Source: Caballeronia temeraria
GTDB lineage: Bacteria; Pseudomonadota; Gammaproteobacteria; Burkholderiales; Burkholderiaceae
DNA length: 64,000 nt
Assembly: GCF_001544795.2 (NCBI RefSeq)
Contig: NZ_FCOI02000017.1
Location: 62,001 to 126,000 of the forward strand
Reading direction: 5' to 3'
Position 1 is the stretch's first letter, and each line of letters opens with the position of its first letter. The notes under the pieces are model-generated. The model did no database searches. It was not told the origin of the DNA and worked only from the letters and a program-made list of their open reading frames with translations. Both the position numbers and the translations under genes were made by a program. Of the stretch, positions 8,505-17,769 are shown one piece after another.

Positions 8505-9335
8505 TCAGAAGAACAGCAGGCTGCGCAACTCGATGCTGCGGCGTGGCCGTGCATCGGGCGGCGAAGTCGGATCGTCGAAGGCCGTGTGCGCGGTGAAACG
8601 CGCGACGCCGTCGCCTGCCGAGTCGTAGATCTTGATGAGCAGCGCCTCGTCGGGCGACATCAGCGGGAAGTAGTACCAGCGATGTAGTGGGTTATGCACG
8701 AACGCATAGGTTTCGCCCGTCATCGTCGGATAGATGAAGTCCTGCGCGACGGCATCGCGTTCGTCGATGCTGCGCGAATCGCACAGTGCGAGCGGTGACG
8801 ATTCGACCACCTCGCCCACCGGTCGCCAGAGATTGACGATCGCAAAGCGTCCTTGCAGCAGTCGCGCGGCTTCCTCGCCGGGTAGATGATCGCGCACGCG
8901 GCGCGGCCCGGAAACGAAGGTCTGATCGTTGTGGATCAGATGCACCGGCTCCTTAACGCCGTTCGCGCGCGCGGCCGCGCCATCCCGCAGCGTGTGATCG
9001 AAGATGACGACGCGCTTCGCCCCCGTCCATTGCTTCAGCAGTCGCTCGGATCGCGGGTAGTAGACCGAACGAATCGCGGCATCGTCGGAGAAATCGCTGA
9101 GCACGCTTGCTTCGCGATGCAACTCGAAACCATTCCGGTCGAGCGACAGGCCGCCCGGCGGCGGTCGCAGCCGCGCATTCGAAATCTTCACCGCACGCGT
9201 GCGATATTCGCCGGTGCGGCGCGGCACGCCGGGCGGCGGATCGTAGGCGTACGACGCGGGCTTCACGCCCGTAGGCACGAGGTAGTTCAGCCCGGCCTCG
9301 ACTTCGACCGGCTGCTCGATCACGACATCGCTCAT
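8505..9335 (-). CDS. CmcJ/NvfI family oxidoreductase
   Basis: 276 aa. It resembles the CmcJ/AsaB/NvfI family: the N-terminal LNYLVPTG opening, the strand VVIFDHTLRD, the HNDQT motif with an H-x-D pair, the central NLWRPV and the C-terminal RFTAHTAFDDP. These residues could form a 2-His-1-carboxylate iron site. Known relatives act in fungal and bacterial secondary metabolism as hydroxylases or desaturases. No biosynthetic partner is adjacent; only a decayed membrane-protein gene precedes it. The substrate is unknown. Confidence 0.8.
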   Translation of the reverse strand: MSDVVIEQPVEVEAGLNYLVPTGVKPASYAYDPPPGVPRRTGEYRTRAVKISNARLRPPPGGLSLDRNGFELHREASVLSDFSDDAAIRSVYYPRSERLLKQWTGAKRVVIFDHTLRDGAAARANGVKEPVHLIHNDQTFVSGPRRVRDHLPGEEAARLLQGRFAIVNLWRPVGEVVESSPLALCDSRSIDERDAVAQDFIYPTMTGETYAFVHNPLHRWYYFPLMSPDEALLIKIYDSAGDGVARFTAHTAFDDPTSPPDARPRRSIELRSLLFF

Positions 9336-9373
9336 GATTGCACGTCCCGCTGGCTAGGTTCGACAGACTGAAT

Positions 9374-9640
9374 CTAGGCTCGCGGGAACGGTTCCACAAC
9401 GAAGCTTTTCTGCAATGCATTGCACGCGACGAACGCGATGAACAGCGCCACGTAGCCGTTCGTATGCTTGCCGGGATCACCCGCGAGCTGCCCGCTACGA
9501 AGAGCGCGCACGCGAGCACGAACCCCAGCAAGGCGATCGCGACCGCCGGCTAGTCCTCCGTGCCGAACAGCCGGTGCGCGTCGGTCGCCGTCACCGCGCT
9601 TGCGCCGGTGCGTTCGCGGGCAATCGATCTGTCGCTCATC
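9374..9640 (-). pseudogene. Decayed small membrane-protein gene
   Basis: Reading from an ATG at 9640, the frame gives MSDRSIARERTGASAV and then stops near 9555. Directly after the stop the same region encodes a membrane segment (AIALLGFVLACALFVAG). The hydrophobic C-terminus (GYVALFIAFVACNALQKSF) is in another frame and ends at 9374. One stop plus one frameshift within 270 bp suggests a broken gene for a protein with about two membrane helices. The family is not recognised; sequencing error is the alternative. Confidence 0.4.
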
Positions 9641-9847
9641 GCTCTCCCCTTTGTGCACGCGTGGCGCGTCAGCATGAAATCGTCCATTGCGGCGGCATGA
9701 TCGATCATGCCCGAGGCTGCGCGGCGTCGGATAGCGTCGCCTAATAACGAATAGCGACGATCGCGCTTAGCTTCTGATGATTCATCGTTTAGCGTTGGCG
9801 CACGGGTTACAGATAATCGACGCTTTCACGAGTTACATCGGAGCGCC

Positions 9848-11092
9848 ATGCCTTTCGATCGCAATGCTCCCCTGCCTGCCGGCGTCGCCGTCGGCGCTGC
9901 GTGGGGCCCCGGCCCCACGGAGCAGTACGCCGCGCTCGCCGCACGCTTTCGGCCGGTGTTCGCGCGCATCCGCGCGCAGAGCGTCGAGCGCGAGCTCGAA
10001 CGCCGTCTCCCCGCCGACGAAATCGCCTGGCTGCGCGACGCCGGCTTCACGTCCTTGCGCGTGCCGGCCGACTACGGCGGCCAGGGCATCCGCCTCGTCG
10101 AATTGTTCGAGTTGCTGATCGAGTTATCCGAAGCGGATTCCAACATCACGCAGGCGCTGCGCGCGCATTTCGGGTTCATCGAGCACGCGCTCGACAGCCC
10201 CGTCGAACGGCGCGAGCGATGGCTCGCCCGGCTCGCGACGGGCGTCATCGTCGGGGCGGCGTGGTCCGAGACCGGCGAAGCCCCGCGCAGCCATTTCGCG
10301 ACGCGTCTCACGCGCGACGCGAAGGGCTGGCATCTGAACGGCACGAAGTTCTATACGACCGGCTCGATCTTCGCCGACTGGATCCACGTCGGCGCAACCG
10401 ACGCGGACGACGAGGCGTTATCCGTCACGGTCGACCGTCGCGCGGACGGCGTCGAAGTGATCGACGACTGGGACGGCATGGGCCAGCGCCTCACCGCGAG
10501 CGGCACGAGCCGCTTCAACAACGTGAAGGTCGACGAACACGAGATCGTCGCAGGCCGCGCGCCGTTTCCCTATTCCGAAGCGTTCTATCAACTCGTGCAT
10601 CTGGCGACGCTCGCGGGCATCGGCCGCGCCGTCGCGAGCGATGCGGCCGCCGCCATCGCCGCGCGCAAGCGCAGTTACAGCCATGCGGTCAGCACGCGCG
10701 CCGCGGACGATCCGCAATTGCTGCAAGTGGTCGGCCGCGCCCGCGCGCATGCCTGGACCGCCGGCGCGATCGTCGCGCAAGCGGCGCGCGCGCTCGAACG
10801 CGCGGTGGCATCGTTCGACCGGCCGGATGCGCTCGCCGTCATCGCCGAAACGGAGATCGAGATCTGGCAGGCGCAGACGGTCGCGTCGCAACTCGTTCTC
10901 GACGCGAGCGCGAGCGTGTTCGACGCGCTCGGCGCATCCGCGACGCTGCGCACCGCCGGACTCGACCGCTACTGGCGCAACGCGCGCACCATCGCGTCGC
11001 ACAATCCGCGCATCTACAAGGACCGGATCGTCGGCGATTTCGCCGTGAACGGCACGCTGCCGCCGGGCCAATGGCGCATCGGCGTGGCCTGA
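9848..11092 (+). CDS. DszC/SfnB-type flavin-dependent monooxygenase (acyl-CoA dehydrogenase fold)
   Basis: 414 aa with the acyl-CoA dehydrogenase fold: N-terminal helical domain (LRVPADYGGQG), middle beta domain (AWSETGEAP; WDGMGQRLTASGT) and C-terminal helices ending in RYWRNARTIASHNPRIYKDR. The conserved RNxRTxxxHNPxxYK element is typical of DszC/SfnC-type FMNH2-dependent oxygenases rather than true acyl-CoA dehydrogenases, which carry a catalytic Glu. Such enzymes oxidise sulfur compounds or sulfones. It is the first gene of a plus-strand run with an LLM monooxygenase and an ABC transporter, suggesting use of an organosulfur substrate. Confidence 0.82.
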   Translation: MPFDRNAPLPAGVAVGAAWGPGPTEQYAALAARFRPVFARIRAQSVERELERRLPADEIAWLRDAGFTSLRVPADYGGQGIRLVELFELLIELSEADSNITQALRAHFGFIEHALDSPVERRERWLARLATGVIVGAAWSETGEAPRSHFATRLTRDAKGWHLNGTKFYTTGSIFADWIHVGATDADDEALSVTVDRRADGVEVIDDWDGMGQRLTASGTSRFNNVKVDEHEIVAGRAPFPYSEAFYQLVHLATLAGIGRAVASDAAAAIAARKRSYSHAVSTRAADDPQLLQVVGRARAHAWTAGAIVAQAARALERAVASFDRPDALAVIAETEIEIWQAQTVASQLVLDASASVFDALGASATLRTAGLDRYWRNARTIASHNPRIYKDRIVGDFAVNGTLPPGQWRIGVA

Positions 11093-11121
11093 CTCTTCCT
11101 TCGTTCGCCCCACGCCCTTTC

Positions 11122-12519
11122 ATGAGCAAGAAGCACATCATTCTGAACGCGTTCAACATGAACTGCGTCGGCCATATCAATCATGGCCTCTGGACCCATC
11201 CGCGCGACCGTTCGACGGACTATCGCAAGCTCTCCTACTGGACCGATCTGGCGAAGCTACTGGAGCGCGGCCTCTTCGACGGGCTGTTCATCGCGGATAT
11301 CGTCGGCGTGTACGACGTTTATCAGCAATCGGTCGATGTCACCCTGAAGGAGTCGGTGCAGTTGCCCGTCAACGATCCGATGATGCTCGTCTCGGCGATG
11401 GCCGCCGCGACGCAGAACCTCGGCTTCGGCATCACCGTCAATCTCACCTACGAAGCGCCGTATCTGCTCGCGCGGCGCTTCTCGACGCTCGATCATCTGA
11501 CCGAGGGCCGCATCGGCTGGAATATCGTGACCGGCTATCTCGACAGCGCCGCCCGCGCGATGTGCGCAACCGAGATGATCGCGCACGACGAGCGCTACGA
11601 TCGCGCCGACGAGTATCTGGACGTGCTCTACAAGCTGTGGGAAGGAAGCTGGCAGGACGACGCGGTGCCGCGCGACCGCGAGGCGCGCGTGTTCGCCGAT
11701 CCCGCGAAGGTGCGCAAGGTGCGGCATCGCGGCCGCTATTACGACGTCGACGGTTATCACCTGTGCGAGCCGTCGCCGCAACGCACGCCGGTGCTGTTCC
11801 AGGCCGGATCGTCGGGGCGCGGCCAGGCTTTCGCCGTGCGTCATGCCGAGTGCGTGTTCGTGTCGAGCCAGAGCAAGGAGGGCACGCGCAAGCTCGTGAG
11901 CGCGCTGCGCGCGCAAGCCGTCGAAGCCGGACGCGACGCAGGCGATCTGAAGATCATCATGGGCATCACCGTGGTGGTCGGCCGCACGCAGCGCGAAGCC
12001 GAAGAGAAGCTCGCCGAGTACGCGCGGTATGCGAGTCCAGAAGCGGGTCTCGCGCACTTCGCGGCGGGCAGCGGCATCGACTACTCGACTTACGCGCCCA
12101 ATGACGAACTCGCGCCACCCGGCGGTCACAAGGGACGCGGCATCGAATCGTCGGTGCAGCGCGTGACCGACGGCAAGCGCGGCGTCACGGTGCGGCATCT
12201 GCTCGAACAGATGCAGTTGGGCGGCCGCTACACGACCATCGTCGGCGACCCGGTTCAGGTGGCCGACGCGCTGCAATCCTGGGTCGACGAAGCCGGCATC
12301 GACGGCTTCAATCTCACGCGGACCGTGACGCCGGAAAGCTACGAGGACTTCATCGATCTCGTCATTCCCGAATTGCAGTCGCGCGGCATCTACAAGACGG
12401 CGTATGCCCGAGGCACGCTGCGCGAGAAGCTCTTCGGCGGCGGCGCACGGCTCGGCACGCGTCACACGGCCGCCGGGTTCCGCGGCTTGTCCGGGCCGGC
12501 CGACAGGCAGGCGACATGA
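11122..12519 (+). CDS. LLM-class flavin-dependent monooxygenase (NtaA/SnaA/DszA family)
   Basis: 465 aa. The start at 11122 is where similarity to the family begins (MSKKHIILNAFNMN); the longer open frame upstream is a shadow of the preceding gene. Family hallmarks are the N-terminal strand, VNLTYEAPYLLARRFSTLDH, the segment GRIGWNIVTGY and the central QAGSSGRGQAFA. These bacterial-luciferase-like enzymes take FMNH2 from a separate reductase and cleave C-S or C-N bonds, as in DszA or nitrilotriacetate monooxygenase. The stop overlaps the next ATG (ATGA), coupling it to the ABC transporter. Confidence 0.87.
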   Translation: MSKKHIILNAFNMNCVGHINHGLWTHPRDRSTDYRKLSYWTDLAKLLERGLFDGLFIADIVGVYDVYQQSVDVTLKESVQLPVNDPMMLVSAMAAATQNLGFGITVNLTYEAPYLLARRFSTLDHLTEGRIGWNIVTGYLDSAARAMCATEMIAHDERYDRADEYLDVLYKLWEGSWQDDAVPRDREARVFADPAKVRKVRHRGRYYDVDGYHLCEPSPQRTPVLFQAGSSGRGQAFAVRHAECVFVSSQSKEGTRKLVSALRAQAVEAGRDAGDLKIIMGITVVVGRTQREAEEKLAEYARYASPEAGLAHFAAGSGIDYSTYAPNDELAPPGGHKGRGIESSVQRVTDGKRGVTVRHLLEQMQLGGRYTTIVGDPVQVADALQSWVDEAGIDGFNLTRTVTPESYEDFIDLVIPELQSRGIYKTAYARGTLREKLFGGGARLGTRHTAAGFRGLSGPADRQAT

Positions 12520-14216
12520 ACGCCGCGACGCCACTGCTCCAGATCGACGGATTGAGCGTGTCCTTCGGCGGCCATGCGGCGGTTCGCCCGTTCGATCTGA
12601 CGATGGCGCGCGGCGAGATCGTCGCGCTCGTCGGCGAATCGGGCAGTGGCAAATCCACCGTCGCCCTCGCGACGATGGGACTGTTGCCGGAACGTGCCCG
12701 GGTGCAGGGCGCGGTCCGCTTCGAGGAAAAGCCGCTCTTCGCGCAAAGCGAGCGTGAATGGAGCGCGCTGCGGGGCAATCGAATCAGCATGATCTTTCAG
12801 GAGCCGATGACCTCGCTGAACCCGCTTCAGCCCATCGGCAAGCAGGTCGCCGAAGCGCTCACGCTGCACCGCCCGCTGTCCGCTCAGGCCGCGCGCGAGG
12901 AAGCGCTCGAGCTGCTCGAACTCGTCCACCTGCCCGAGCCACGCCGGCGCTTCGCGCACTATCCGCATCAACTGTCGGGCGGACAGCGGCAACGCGTGAT
13001 GATCGCCATCGCGGTCGCGTGCCGCCCCGGCCTCCTGATCGCCGACGAGCCGACCACCGCGCTCGACGTCACCATCCAGGCGCAGATTCTGGCGCTGATC
13101 GACCGCCTGCGGCGCGAACTGTCGATGGCCGTGCTGCTCATTACGCACGATCTCGGCGTGGTCGGGCGCTGGGCGGATCGCGTGGTCGTGATGAAGGACG
13201 GCGCGAAGGTCGAGGAAGCATCGAACCGGCAACTGTTCACGCAGCCCGCGCAACCGTACACGCGCGCGCTGCTCGGCGCATCGCTGCATTTCGGCGCGGG
13301 ACTGCATTATCGCGACGCGCGGCTCACCGACGCGCCGCATGCTACGCCGCGCGCCATCGCCGAGACGCCCGCGCGCATTCTGCTGGACGCCCGCGACGTG
13401 CGCGTCGACTACGACGGCGTGCGCGCCGTGGACGGCGTCAGCTTCGAGATTCGCGCGGGCGAGACAGTGGGCCTCGTCGGCGAATCGGGGTGCGGCAAGT
13501 CATCGCTGTCGCGGGCGCTGACGCGGCTCGCGGAGCCCACGGGCGGGCGCATCGTCTTCGACGGCGACGACGTCACGCATCGTGGACGGCGTGCGTTGCG
13601 GCCCTATCGGCGCCGCGTGCAGATGATCTTTCAGGACCCGTACGGCTCGCTCAATCCGCGTCATACCGTCGAAGGCACACTCGGTCACGCGCTCGCCATT
13701 CACGGCGTCTCGAACCGGCGCGAACGGCATGACAGGATTCGCCGCATCGTCGACGCAGTCGGCCTGCCGGAATCGGCGCTGCGGCGCTATCCGCACGAGT
13801 TCTCCGGCGGGCAGCGTCAGCGCATTGGCATCGCGCGGGCGCTCGTGCTGCGCCCGGAACTCGTCATCTGCGACGAACCCGTGTCCGCGCTCGACGTCTC
13901 CGTTCAGGCGCAGATTCTCGACTTGCTCGCCGACCTCAAGCACGAGCTCGGCCTCGCGCTGCTCTTCATTTCGCACGACCTGTCGGTCGTTCGCTACATC
14001 GCCGACCGCGTGCTCGTGATGCAGGCGGGACGCATCGTCGAGAGCGGAGATCACGCTTCGATCTGGACCTCGCCGCACCACACCTACACGCGCGCATTGA
14101 TCGACGCGGTGCCGTCATCGCATGCCTCATTCTTATTCGATACAAGGAAAATTGATCGTGACTTTCAAGCGCAAGCCGCAGCCGACCTCGACCTCGACGC
14201 TCCTGTTCCGCGATGA
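12516..14216 (+). CDS. ABC transporter fused dual ATPase, dipeptide/oligopeptide type
   Basis: 566 aa with two complete nucleotide-binding domains in one chain, equivalent to DppD plus DppF. First domain: Walker A GESGSGKST, signature LSGGQRQRV, Walker B LLIADEPTTALDV. Second domain: GESGCGKSS, FSGGQRQRIG, LVICDEPVSALDV. Each half carries the oligopeptide-type C-terminal segment (QPYTRALLGA, HTYTRALIDAVPS). The last part overlaps the start of the substrate-binding protein gene. It energises import by the two permeases downstream; with monooxygenase genes upstream the cargo may be an organosulfur compound rather than a peptide (inference). Confidence 0.92.
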   Translation: MNAATPLLQIDGLSVSFGGHAAVRPFDLTMARGEIVALVGESGSGKSTVALATMGLLPERARVQGAVRFEEKPLFAQSEREWSALRGNRISMIFQEPMTSLNPLQPIGKQVAEALTLHRPLSAQAAREEALELLELVHLPEPRRRFAHYPHQLSGGQRQRVMIAIAVACRPGLLIADEPTTALDVTIQAQILALIDRLRRELSMAVLLITHDLGVVGRWADRVVVMKDGAKVEEASNRQLFTQPAQPYTRALLGASLHFGAGLHYRDARLTDAPHATPRAIAETPARILLDARDVRVDYDGVRAVDGVSFEIRAGETVGLVGESGCGKSSLSRALTRLAEPTGGRIVFDGDDVTHRGRRALRPYRRRVQMIFQDPYGSLNPRHTVEGTLGHALAIHGVSNRRERHDRIRRIVDAVGLPESALRRYPHEFSGGQRQRIGIARALVLRPELVICDEPVSALDVSVQAQILDLLADLKHELGLALLFISHDLSVVRYIADRVLVMQAGRIVESGDHASIWTSPHHTYTRALIDAVPSSHASFLFDTRKIDRDFQAQAAADLDLDAPVPR

Positions 14217-15873
14217 TCCGCTGGGCGCCGCGGTGGCCGATCTGAAGCGGCGCCGGTTGCTCAAGGGCGCGGGCGCGCTCGTCGCGGGCGCGGCGACGCC
14301 GTTCACGTTCACGGGCAACGCCTGGTCCACGACCGAAACGACGCCGATCACGCTGAACGGCGCGAAGCGCGGCGGCACGCTAACAGCGGTCATCCATCCG
14401 GAACCGCCAACGCTCGCCTTCTTCGTCAACTCCGCAACGATGATCGGCGCGGTCGCGAGCAAGATCTTCGACGGCCTCGTCGAATACGGCCCGGATCTGA
14501 AGCCGCGCCCGCAGCTCGCGGAGAGCTGGACCGTCTCGCCCGACGGCCTTGCATGGACCTTCAAGCTGCGCCGCAATGCGCTTTGGCACGACGGCCAGCC
14601 TTTCACGTCCGCCGACGTCAAATTCTCCGCGGAGGAAGTCTGGCTGAAGATCAGCCCGGCATCGCGGCGCGTGTTGCAGTACTTGACGAAGATCGATACG
14701 CCGGATGCGCACACGGTCGTGCTGCATCTGTCGAAATCGACACCGGCGACGTTCGGCATTCTCGATTCGCTCGGCACGCCGATCCTGCCGAAGCATCTCT
14801 ATGAGAATACGGACATCCGCAACAATCCGTACAACAACAAGCCGGTCGGCACGGGTCCGTTCAAGTTCACGGAATGGGCGCGCGGCGATCGCATCGTGCT
14901 CGACCGCTTCGACAAGTATTGGGCGCCGGGTCAGCCGTATCTCGACCGCATCACATGGAAGATCACGCCCGACGTTTCCGGCCGCGCGACCGCGCTGGAA
15001 ACCGGTGCGGCGCAATATGGCGAACGCAATCCGGTGACTTTCGCCGATGCCGACCGGCTCGCGAAGCTGCCGAATCTCGTCGTCTCGCGCGAAGGCTATA
15101 ACGGCTACGCGGCGTGGCTCTGGCTGGAACCGAATCTGCGCGATCCGATCCTCGGCAAGCTCGAAGTGCGTCAGGCGATCGCGCACGCAATCAACCGCGA
15201 CGTGCTGGTCAAGACCGTCTGGGGCGGCTACGCCGTGCCCGCGACCGGGCCGGAGTCGTCGCTGGTGAAGTCGTTCTATACGGCGGACACGCAGCAGTAT
15301 CCGTACGATCCGAAGCGCGCCGAGGCCTTGCTCGACCAGGCCGGCTTCCCGAAGAAGGCGGACGGCTGGCGGTTCAAGCTCGATCACGATTTCATTCCAT
15401 ACGGCGACGACTACCGGCGTACCGGCGAATTCGTGCGTCAGGCGCTGCGACGCGTGGGCATCGACGTGAATCTGCGCGGGCAGGACTTGCCAACGTGGAT
15501 CAAGAATGTCTTCACCGATTACAACTTTCAGCTCATCAGCAGCTGGGGCACGGACGGCCTCGATCCGCAGATCGGCATCGAGCAGCATTACTGGTCGAAG
15601 GCGGCCTCGAACGGCACGCCGTGGTTCAACGCATCCGGCTATGCGAGCCCCGAGATGGACCGCGTGATCGAAGCGGCGCAGACGGAAACCGATCCTGCCA
15701 AACGGCGCGATCTCTACGTCGAATTGCAGAAGATCGCGCAGCGCGACCTGTCACTCATCAACCTGTTCGAGTTCCGCTGGTTCGGCGTATGGGCGAAGGA
15801 CTTGCGCAACGTCACCGACACCGCCAGCCATTCGCGCGCCAACTTCGCGCGCGTCTGGTTCGACAAGGCGTGA
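14158..15873 (+). CDS. ABC transporter substrate-binding protein, family 5 (Tat-exported)
   Basis: 571 aa from a GTG start with AAGGAA eight bases upstream. An in-frame ATG at 14122 lies deep inside the ATPase gene and is less likely. The twin-arginine signal RRRLLKGAGALVAGAA is around residues 29-45, preceded by an unusually long N-region. The mature part has the SBP_5 hallmarks LAESWTVSPDGLAWTFKLR, the WHDGQPF element, NKPVGTGPFKF and EVRQAIAHAINRD. It would act in the periplasm, delivering ligand to the downstream permeases. Tat export suggests folding before export. Confidence 0.92.
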   Translation: MTFKRKPQPTSTSTLLFRDDPLGAAVADLKRRRLLKGAGALVAGAATPFTFTGNAWSTTETTPITLNGAKRGGTLTAVIHPEPPTLAFFVNSATMIGAVASKIFDGLVEYGPDLKPRPQLAESWTVSPDGLAWTFKLRRNALWHDGQPFTSADVKFSAEEVWLKISPASRRVLQYLTKIDTPDAHTVVLHLSKSTPATFGILDSLGTPILPKHLYENTDIRNNPYNNKPVGTGPFKFTEWARGDRIVLDRFDKYWAPGQPYLDRITWKITPDVSGRATALETGAAQYGERNPVTFADADRLAKLPNLVVSREGYNGYAAWLWLEPNLRDPILGKLEVRQAIAHAINRDVLVKTVWGGYAVPATGPESSLVKSFYTADTQQYPYDPKRAEALLDQAGFPKKADGWRFKLDHDFIPYGDDYRRTGEFVRQALRRVGIDVNLRGQDLPTWIKNVFTDYNFQLISSWGTDGLDPQIGIEQHYWSKAASNGTPWFNASGYASPEMDRVIEAAQTETDPAKRRDLYVELQKIAQRDLSLINLFEFRWFGVWAKDLRNVTDTASHSRANFARVWFDKA

Positions 15874-15878
15874 CCGTC

Positions 15879-16871
15879 ATGCGGCTCACATCGGCGCTCG
15901 CGGGACGCAGGATCGGGCACAGGCTGATTCAGCTCGTGCTCGTGCTGCTCGGCACAACCATGCTCAACTTCGTGCTGCTCAAGCTGATGCCCGGCGATCT
16001 CGTCGATGTCATCGCGAGCGAGAGCGGAAACGTGTCGCCGCAATATGTCGCGCAGCTGCGCGAAGCGTATGGCCTGAATCACGGCGTCGGGTGGCAACTG
16101 CTGCATTACGTCGAACACGCGCTGCGGCTCGATCTCGGCTTTTCGTTTCGCTTCGGCGAACCGGTCGCGTCGCTGATCTTCGCGCGCCTGCCCGCCACGC
16201 TCGCGCTGATCGGCACGGCGCTCGTCGTCTCCGTGAGCCTCGGGCTCGTGCTCGGCGTGCTCGCCGCGCGGCGCCCGCACGGTGTCGTCGATACGCTCGT
16301 CTCCACGCTCGCGACCATCGGCTATTCCGCGCCGATGTTCTGGACCGCGCTGCTCTTGATCGTGGTCTTCGGCGTGCATCTCGACTGGCTGCCGATCGGT
16401 GGAGTCGCCGATACCAACGTTGCGCATCGCGGCGTGGCGCGCCTGCTCGATCATCTGCGCCATCTCGTGCTGCCTGCCGCGACGCTCGTGCTGTACTACG
16501 TGGCCATTTTCGCGCGGCTCGCGCGGGCTTCGATGATCGAGACGCTGCAGGAGGATTTCATCCGCACCGCGCGCGCGAAAGGCGGCCGGCCGTGGTACGT
16601 GACGACGCATCATGCGCTGCGCCATGCGGTGCTGCCCGTGCTCACGATGCTCGGCCTGCAGGGCAGCGCGCTGATCGGCGGCTCCGTGATCGTCGAGACG
16701 GTGTTCGGCTGGCCGGGGCTCGGGCAACTGTCGTTCGAGGCCATCAAAAGCCGCGATGTCAACCTGCTAGTCGGGGTGCTGCTGCTCTCGGCATGTCTCG
16801 TGGTCCTGCTCAATCTGATCGTCGATCTGCTCTACGGACTCGTCGATCCACGCACGAGGTCGAACCGATGA
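15879..16871 (+). CDS. ABC transporter permease, DppB-like
   Basis: 330 aa. N-terminal membrane segment LIQLVLVLLGTTMLNFVLLKLMPGD with the usual DppB/OppB loop, then the second transmembrane block ending in the EAA-type loop (EDFIRTARAKGG) and GGSVIVETVFGWPGLGQL, a strong family signature. It starts five bases after the substrate-binding protein stop and overlaps the next permease by ATGA. It forms the membrane channel with the DppC-like partner. Confidence 0.93.
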   Translation: MRLTSALAGRRIGHRLIQLVLVLLGTTMLNFVLLKLMPGDLVDVIASESGNVSPQYVAQLREAYGLNHGVGWQLLHYVEHALRLDLGFSFRFGEPVASLIFARLPATLALIGTALVVSVSLGLVLGVLAARRPHGVVDTLVSTLATIGYSAPMFWTALLLIVVFGVHLDWLPIGGVADTNVAHRGVARLLDHLRHLVLPAATLVLYYVAIFARLARASMIETLQEDFIRTARAKGGRPWYVTTHHALRHAVLPVLTMLGLQGSALIGGSVIVETVFGWPGLGQLSFEAIKSRDVNLLVGVLLLSACLVVLLNLIVDLLYGLVDPRTRSNR

Positions 16872-17746
16872 AGCCGCTTACTCTTCTGCGCCAGCCCTCC
16901 GCGCTCGTCGGCGTGATCCTGCTCGCACTGGCGCTTTTCGCGGCGCTTTCGGCCAACTGGCTCTTTCCCGGCGATCCGCTCGACACGGTCGCCGCGCCCT
17001 ATCAATGGCCCGGTGCCGACCGCGCGTATCCGCTCGGCACCGACCTGATGGGCCGCGACCTGCTCGCCGGTCTTTTTCACGGCGCGCGCGTTTCGCTGTA
17101 CGTCGGCGGGACGGTCGCCGTTATCGCGCTCGTGCTGGGCGTGCTGATAGGCGGCCTCGCGGGTTACTTCGGCGGCGTGGTCGACCGGGTGCTCATGGCG
17201 ATTACCGAGTTCTTCCAGACCGTGCCGCCGTTTCTGCTCGCGATCATCCTCGTGGCGATTCTCACGCCGTCACTTTCGACGATCGTGTTCGCGCTCGGCG
17301 TAACGGCGTGGCCGGGCATCGCGCGGCTCACGCGTGGCGAGTTCATCGTGCTGCGCGAGCGCGAGTTCGTTCGCGCGAGCATTGCGCTCGGCGCAAGCGA
17401 TGCGCATCTGATCTTCATCGAGATCCTGCCCAACGCGCTCACGCCAATCCTCGTTTCGACCGCGCTGCTCGTCGCGAACGCGATTTTGTCAGAAGCGGCG
17501 CTGTCGTTTCTCGGGCTTGGCGATCCGAACGTGGTGAGCTGGGGCTCAATGGTCGGCACGGGACGCGAAGCGCTGCGCACCGCGTGGTACATGATCGCGG
17601 TGCCCGGCTCGGCCATCGCGCTGACCGTGCTCGCGCTCAATCTGCTGAGCGATGCGCTGCACGCCGCGTTCAATCCGCGTCTGTCGAGAAGCCGCCGCGA
17701 CGATGCGGCGTCGCGCCGCGAAGCCGTCGAAGGGCTGCAGCCTTGA
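16868..17746 (+). CDS. ABC transporter permease, DppC-like
   Basis: 292 aa. The DppC/OppC-type N-terminus carries the periplasmic segment YPLGTDLMGRDLLAGLFHGARVS near residue 55, followed by five membrane segments and the EAA loop (REREFVRASIALGAS). The C-terminal AALSFLGLGDPNVVSWGSM is diagnostic of the family. It overlaps the DppB-like gene by four bases and is the last gene of the transporter operon; the convergent MetQ-like gene ends 24 bp downstream. Confidence 0.93.
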   Translation: MKPLTLLRQPSALVGVILLALALFAALSANWLFPGDPLDTVAAPYQWPGADRAYPLGTDLMGRDLLAGLFHGARVSLYVGGTVAVIALVLGVLIGGLAGYFGGVVDRVLMAITEFFQTVPPFLLAIILVAILTPSLSTIVFALGVTAWPGIARLTRGEFIVLREREFVRASIALGASDAHLIFIEILPNALTPILVSTALLVANAILSEAALSFLGLGDPNVVSWGSMVGTGREALRTAWYMIAVPGSAIALTVLALNLLSDALHAAFNPRLSRSRRDDAASRREAVEGLQP

Positions 17747-17769
17747 GCGTTGCGCCGCAGCGTTCCGTC

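Noticed and set aside
9901..11121. Long plus-strand frame ahead of the LLM monooxygenase (would give an 872-aa protein)
   Set aside because: It overlaps the intact DszC-like gene in another frame and is Arg/Ala-rich nonsense; the real protein starts at 11122.
14122..14157. ATG start 36 bases upstream for the Tat-exported binding protein
   Set aside because: No ribosome site; the GTG at 14158 has AAGGAA at good spacing.
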